25,254 nt of DNA. It comes from Bacteroidales bacterium UBA1714 (GTDB lineage Bacteria; Bacteroidota; Bacteroidia; Bacteroidales; Paludibacteraceae). The first letter of the stretch is position 1; every line of letters begins with the position of its first letter. Of this stretch, positions 23,512 through 25,254 are shown in pieces. Below the pieces are notes generated by a model. That model ran no database searches. It was not told where the DNA came from and saw nothing but the letters and a program-made list of their open reading frames with translations. The stretch spans positions 1 through 25,254 of the forward strand of contig DCIY01000006.1 of the NCBI GenBank assembly GCA_002317295.1. The letters are read 5' to 3'. Position numbers and translations under genes: made by a program.

Positions 23512-24798
23512 ATGTTGTTAGGTCTTTCTTGGTCCGCCTGGTTGGTCATTGTCGTAGCCCTCATTGCTTTTGCAGTTTTGGCCTTGACCGATGTGGCACC
23601 CGCTTGGGTGTTTTATCTCATTATGGCGGTACTCAGTATCTCACCCGTCATGGGATTTGAACAGGCGTTTGCCGGTTTTGATTCCTCCAGTGTATTACTG
23701 GTGGGTGTTCTGTTTGTGGTTATTGCAGGACTTAAGTACTCCGGAGCCTTGGATTGGATGGTACGTCACCTGATGGGACAACCTCGCACTTATGTACGTG
23801 CCCTCCTGCGGTTAATGATTCCGGTGACACTCTTGTCTTCGGTCATGAGTAATACCACGACCACGGCCCTGTTTCGTGCGGTGGTTCAGCGCTGGGCGGT
23901 TCAACTCAAGATATCCCCTTCCAAACTGCTCATTCCGCTTGCGTATGCGGCAACCATCGGTGGCCTTTTGACCCTGATAGGAACCCCTCCCAATCTGATC
24001 ATAGCATCACTTTATACGGCCAAAACAGGTATCGCACTCAACCTGTTTGCACCGCTGCCGGTGGCAGTTTGCTGCATTGTGGTGGATATCCTTTTGGTTT
24101 TGGCGTTGCGTCGTTTTTTACCGGAACGCGAATGTCCGCAGGTAACTGTCAGCAATCGGTTATGTGACGAGAATGGACAGGAGATCGGAGCTCTTCACCA
24201 ACCCCAATGGCGTACTTACCTGTCGCTGGGTATATTGGTAGCCATGCTTACTGTATCTGCGTTCAATCTCAAGGCTTTTCCGTTGGCCAGTTGTGCTTTG
24301 GTAGCCGGTATCCTGATGGTCTTTTTCCGTTGTTGTACTCCGGCTCAAGCCTTGCAGGAGGTGGATTGGAAAGTAATCATTATCTTTGCCGGCTCCGTGG
24401 GTCTGGGTGCAGCCGTGGAGGTGACAGGCATAGGAACGGCGATTGTCAATCTGCTGGTACGTTGTTGCGATGGTAATCCGATGTGGGTAGTGGTAGCTAT
24501 CTGTTTGGTAGCCGGTTTACTCACGGAGTTTATCTCGGATACGGCTTGTGGGGCCATGCTCTTTCCGGTAGCCTGGCAGGCTTCCACGACTTTGGGGGTC
24601 AATCCGCTGCCACTAATGATTGCGCTTATGATGAGTGCCAGCAGCAGTTTTGTGACACCCATTGCGACTCCTCCCAATATGTTGGTATACCAGGATGGTG
24701 GCTATCGATTTACCGATTATGCTCGTCTGGGTCTTCCCATGAAGGTGGCTCATATAGCTACAGCTATCATGGCCACGTTGCTCATTTATCCAATGTAA
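23512..24798 (+). CDS. SLC13-like (DASS) anion permease
   Basis: A polytopic inner membrane transporter of 428 residues from the SLC13/ion-transporter superfamily. It shows the two symmetric signature pairs: SNTTTTA (Ser113-Asn114-Thr115) with GTPPN, and SDTACGA (Ser342-Asp343-Thr344) with PIATPPN. These bind substrate and sodium in the family. The middle cytoplasmic part is only a short loop (about residues 203-232); the TrkA-C (RCK_C) domains found in many bacterial SLC13-like permeases are absent. Substrate could be sulfate, phosphate or a dicarboxylate; this cannot be told from sequence. It is the last gene of the run, followed by the tRNA-fragment region. Confidence 0.9.
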   Translation: MLLGLSWSAWLVIVVALIAFAVLALTDVAPAWVFYLIMAVLSISPVMGFEQAFAGFDSSSVLLVGVLFVVIAGLKYSGALDWMVRHLMGQPRTYVRALLRLMIPVTLLSSVMSNTTTTALFRAVVQRWAVQLKISPSKLLIPLAYAATIGGLLTLIGTPPNLIIASLYTAKTGIALNLFAPLPVAVCCIVVDILLVLALRRFLPERECPQVTVSNRLCDENGQEIGALHQPQWRTYLSLGILVAMLTVSAFNLKAFPLASCALVAGILMVFFRCCTPAQALQEVDWKVIIIFAGSVGLGAAVEVTGIGTAIVNLLVRCCDGNPMWVVVAICLVAGLLTEFISDTACGAMLFPVAWQASTTLGVNPLPLMIALMMSASSSFVTPIATPPNMLVYQDGGYRFTDYARLGLPMKVAHIATAIMATLLIYPM

Positions 24799-24893
24799 AT
24801 AGGGGACGATTGACGGATTCGCACAGCACCACTAGGTGCAGATCAACAGAGCGCAGCGGCGGAACCCTGGGTCACCTATCCCATAAAAACAAA

Positions 24894-24918
24894 AAGGAGA
24901 CTCAAACTGAGTCTCCTT
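24894..24918 (-). terminator. Leftward terminator
   Basis: AAGGAGACTC, loop AAACT and GAGTCTCCTT form a perfect 10-base stem. On the minus strand it is followed by a T-rich tract (TTTTTGTTTTTA); on the plus strand there is no T-run. It therefore terminates leftward transcription and lies 1 base from the end of the tRNA fragment, where a tRNA terminator belongs. Confidence 0.8.
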
Positions 24919-24919
24919 G

Positions 24920-24946
24920 TGGGCGTTGACGGATTCGAACCGCCGA
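24920..24946 (-). other. 3' fragment of a tRNA gene, candidate attachment site
   Basis: On the minus strand this reads T arm GGCGG-TTCGAAT-CCGTC (24944-24928; one G-U pair), acceptor 3' strand AACGCCC (24927-24921) and discriminator A (24920). The matching 5' acceptor strand GGGCGTT, D arm and anticodon arm are absent to the right. The sequence resembles the 3' end of bacterial tRNA-Val. A native-looking terminator follows directly. This is the pattern left when an integrative element uses the 3' end of a tRNA gene as its target. Confidence 0.6.
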
Positions 24947-25030
24947 AATAATACACCGCAGAAGACTGCATTTAAGTGGTTGATAGTCAGGTTAATACAA
25001 TAACAAATTTTTCTATTTATTACTATTTGT

Positions 25031-25052
25031 GTCGGTATTTCGTCGGTGTTTT
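25031..25052 (+). repeat. Tandem 11-base direct repeats
   Basis: GTCGGTATTTC (25031-25041) is followed directly by GTCGGTGTTTT (25042-25052). They share GTCGGT-TTT at identical spacing and lie about 85 bases from the tRNA fragment, a placement typical of arm-type sites of tyrosine recombinases. Confidence 0.5.
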
Positions 25053-25074
25053 GAGTACCAAATTCCCCGCTTAA

Positions 25075-25176
25075 TTATCTCAAAAACAGTTGGTTCTGCA
25101 AAACGCCTTTAATGAGTTGCCCCAGTGTCCCCAGAGGGCTGGGTACACTTAGTATATTGTAAAATAGAGTACCCAT
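25075..25176 (-). CDS. Small hypothetical ORF (33 aa)
   Basis: An ATG at 25176 (minus strand) opens 33 codons ending at TAA 25077-25075. It begins MGTLFYNILSVPSPLGTLGQ. There is no recognisable domain and it may be noncoding. It is listed because it is the first sizeable frame downstream of the leftward promoter at 25219-25250. An earlier ATG at 25206 gives only 6 codons. Confidence 0.2.
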   Translation of the reverse strand: MGTLFYNILSVPSPLGTLGQLIKGVLQNQLFLR

Positions 25177-25218
25177 TTTGGAATCTACGGTTCAAAACTT
25201 GAACCATGAATTTCGGTG

Positions 25219-25250
25219 CAAAGGTACTGCTTTTTTCTTAAATATGCAAA
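25219..25250 (-). promoter_or_regulatory. Leftward promoter at the right edge
   Basis: On the minus strand TTTG (25250-25247), a 20-base spacer and TACCTTTG (25226-25219) match the consensus exactly. Transcription would run left towards the tRNA fragment and the terminator at 24894-24918, giving an RNA of about 300 bases. Confidence 0.7.
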
Positions 25251-25254
25251 TTTT

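Larger units (their letters stand above)
24947..25254. mobile_element. Probable end of an integrative element (partial, boundary inferred)
   Basis: The AT-rich stretch right of the tRNA fragment holds no recognised gene. It contains tandem 11-base repeats (25031-25052), a small leftward frame (25075-25176), a 7-base inverted repeat GGTTCAA-AAC-TTGAACC (25189-25205) and a leftward promoter at the edge. The element call rests on the truncated tRNA and the candidate integrase-arm repeats; no integrase is in the window. Confidence 0.4.

Noticed and set aside
24920..25254. Complete tRNA or tmRNA on the minus strand
   Set aside because: No D arm or anticodon arm is found at the right distance. An AGGCGTT at about 25102-25108 resembles the missing 5' acceptor strand but is about 180 bases away without supporting arms. 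No tmRNA tag-peptide coding sequence is seen.

Overview
The window looks like chromosomal DNA of a member of the order Bacteroidales. Seven non-coding gaps carry the Bacteroidales/Bacteroides-type promoter (TTTG, a 20-base spacer, TAnnTTTG; one copy has CTTG), and there is a proline-rich energy transducer TonB, a surface-type lipoprotein serpin, an AAA/DUF4143-type ATPase remnant and Bacteroidales-like gene neighbourhoods. I cannot name a genus from the sequence alone.

Layout. Positions 1-900 are accessory and repeat-rich: the C-terminal end of a probable secreted protein, a 14-base tandem repeat, a tiny hypothetical gene, a cluster of small hairpin repeats and a terminator. A promoter then leads into an internally deleted ATPase relic (910-1260). 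rpsO (1511-1780) has its own promoter and a structured 5' leader. Its terminator hairpin lies inside the signal-peptide codons of a lipoprotein serpin (1803-2924). recG and tonB form a leftward operon (2917-5700). A family 2 glycosyltransferase (5854-6798) converges on a leftward pair made of a FemAB/GNAT-like protein and a family 4 glycosyltransferase (6774-8815).

Positions 8880-15741 form a rightward run: phosphosugar mutase, dnaN, a DEDDh exonuclease, RNase Z, a TPP riboswitch, thiM and a thiE-thiD fusion. The last genes provide thiazole salvage, HMP phosphorylation and thiamine phosphate synthesis. A second rightward run (15809-24798) starts with a TetR regulator whose leader holds a 9-base inverted repeat. 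It continues with a complete tripartite RND efflux pump (outer membrane factor, lipoprotein adaptor, HAE1-type permease), a small P-II-like protein, a CNNM/CBS protein and an SLC13-like permease.

The last 456 bases look like the edge of an integrated element. They hold a leftward-facing terminator, the 3' quarter of a tRNA gene (T arm plus 3' acceptor strand, resembling tRNA-Val) without its 5' part, tandem 11-base repeats, and a leftward promoter at the window edge.

Most of the window is ordinary core genome. The least explained parts are the right-hand tRNA-fragment boundary with its possible short transcript, the repeats that abut gene ends, and the double-duty rpsO terminator/serpin signal sequence. 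I did not find a clear new defence or metabolic system.
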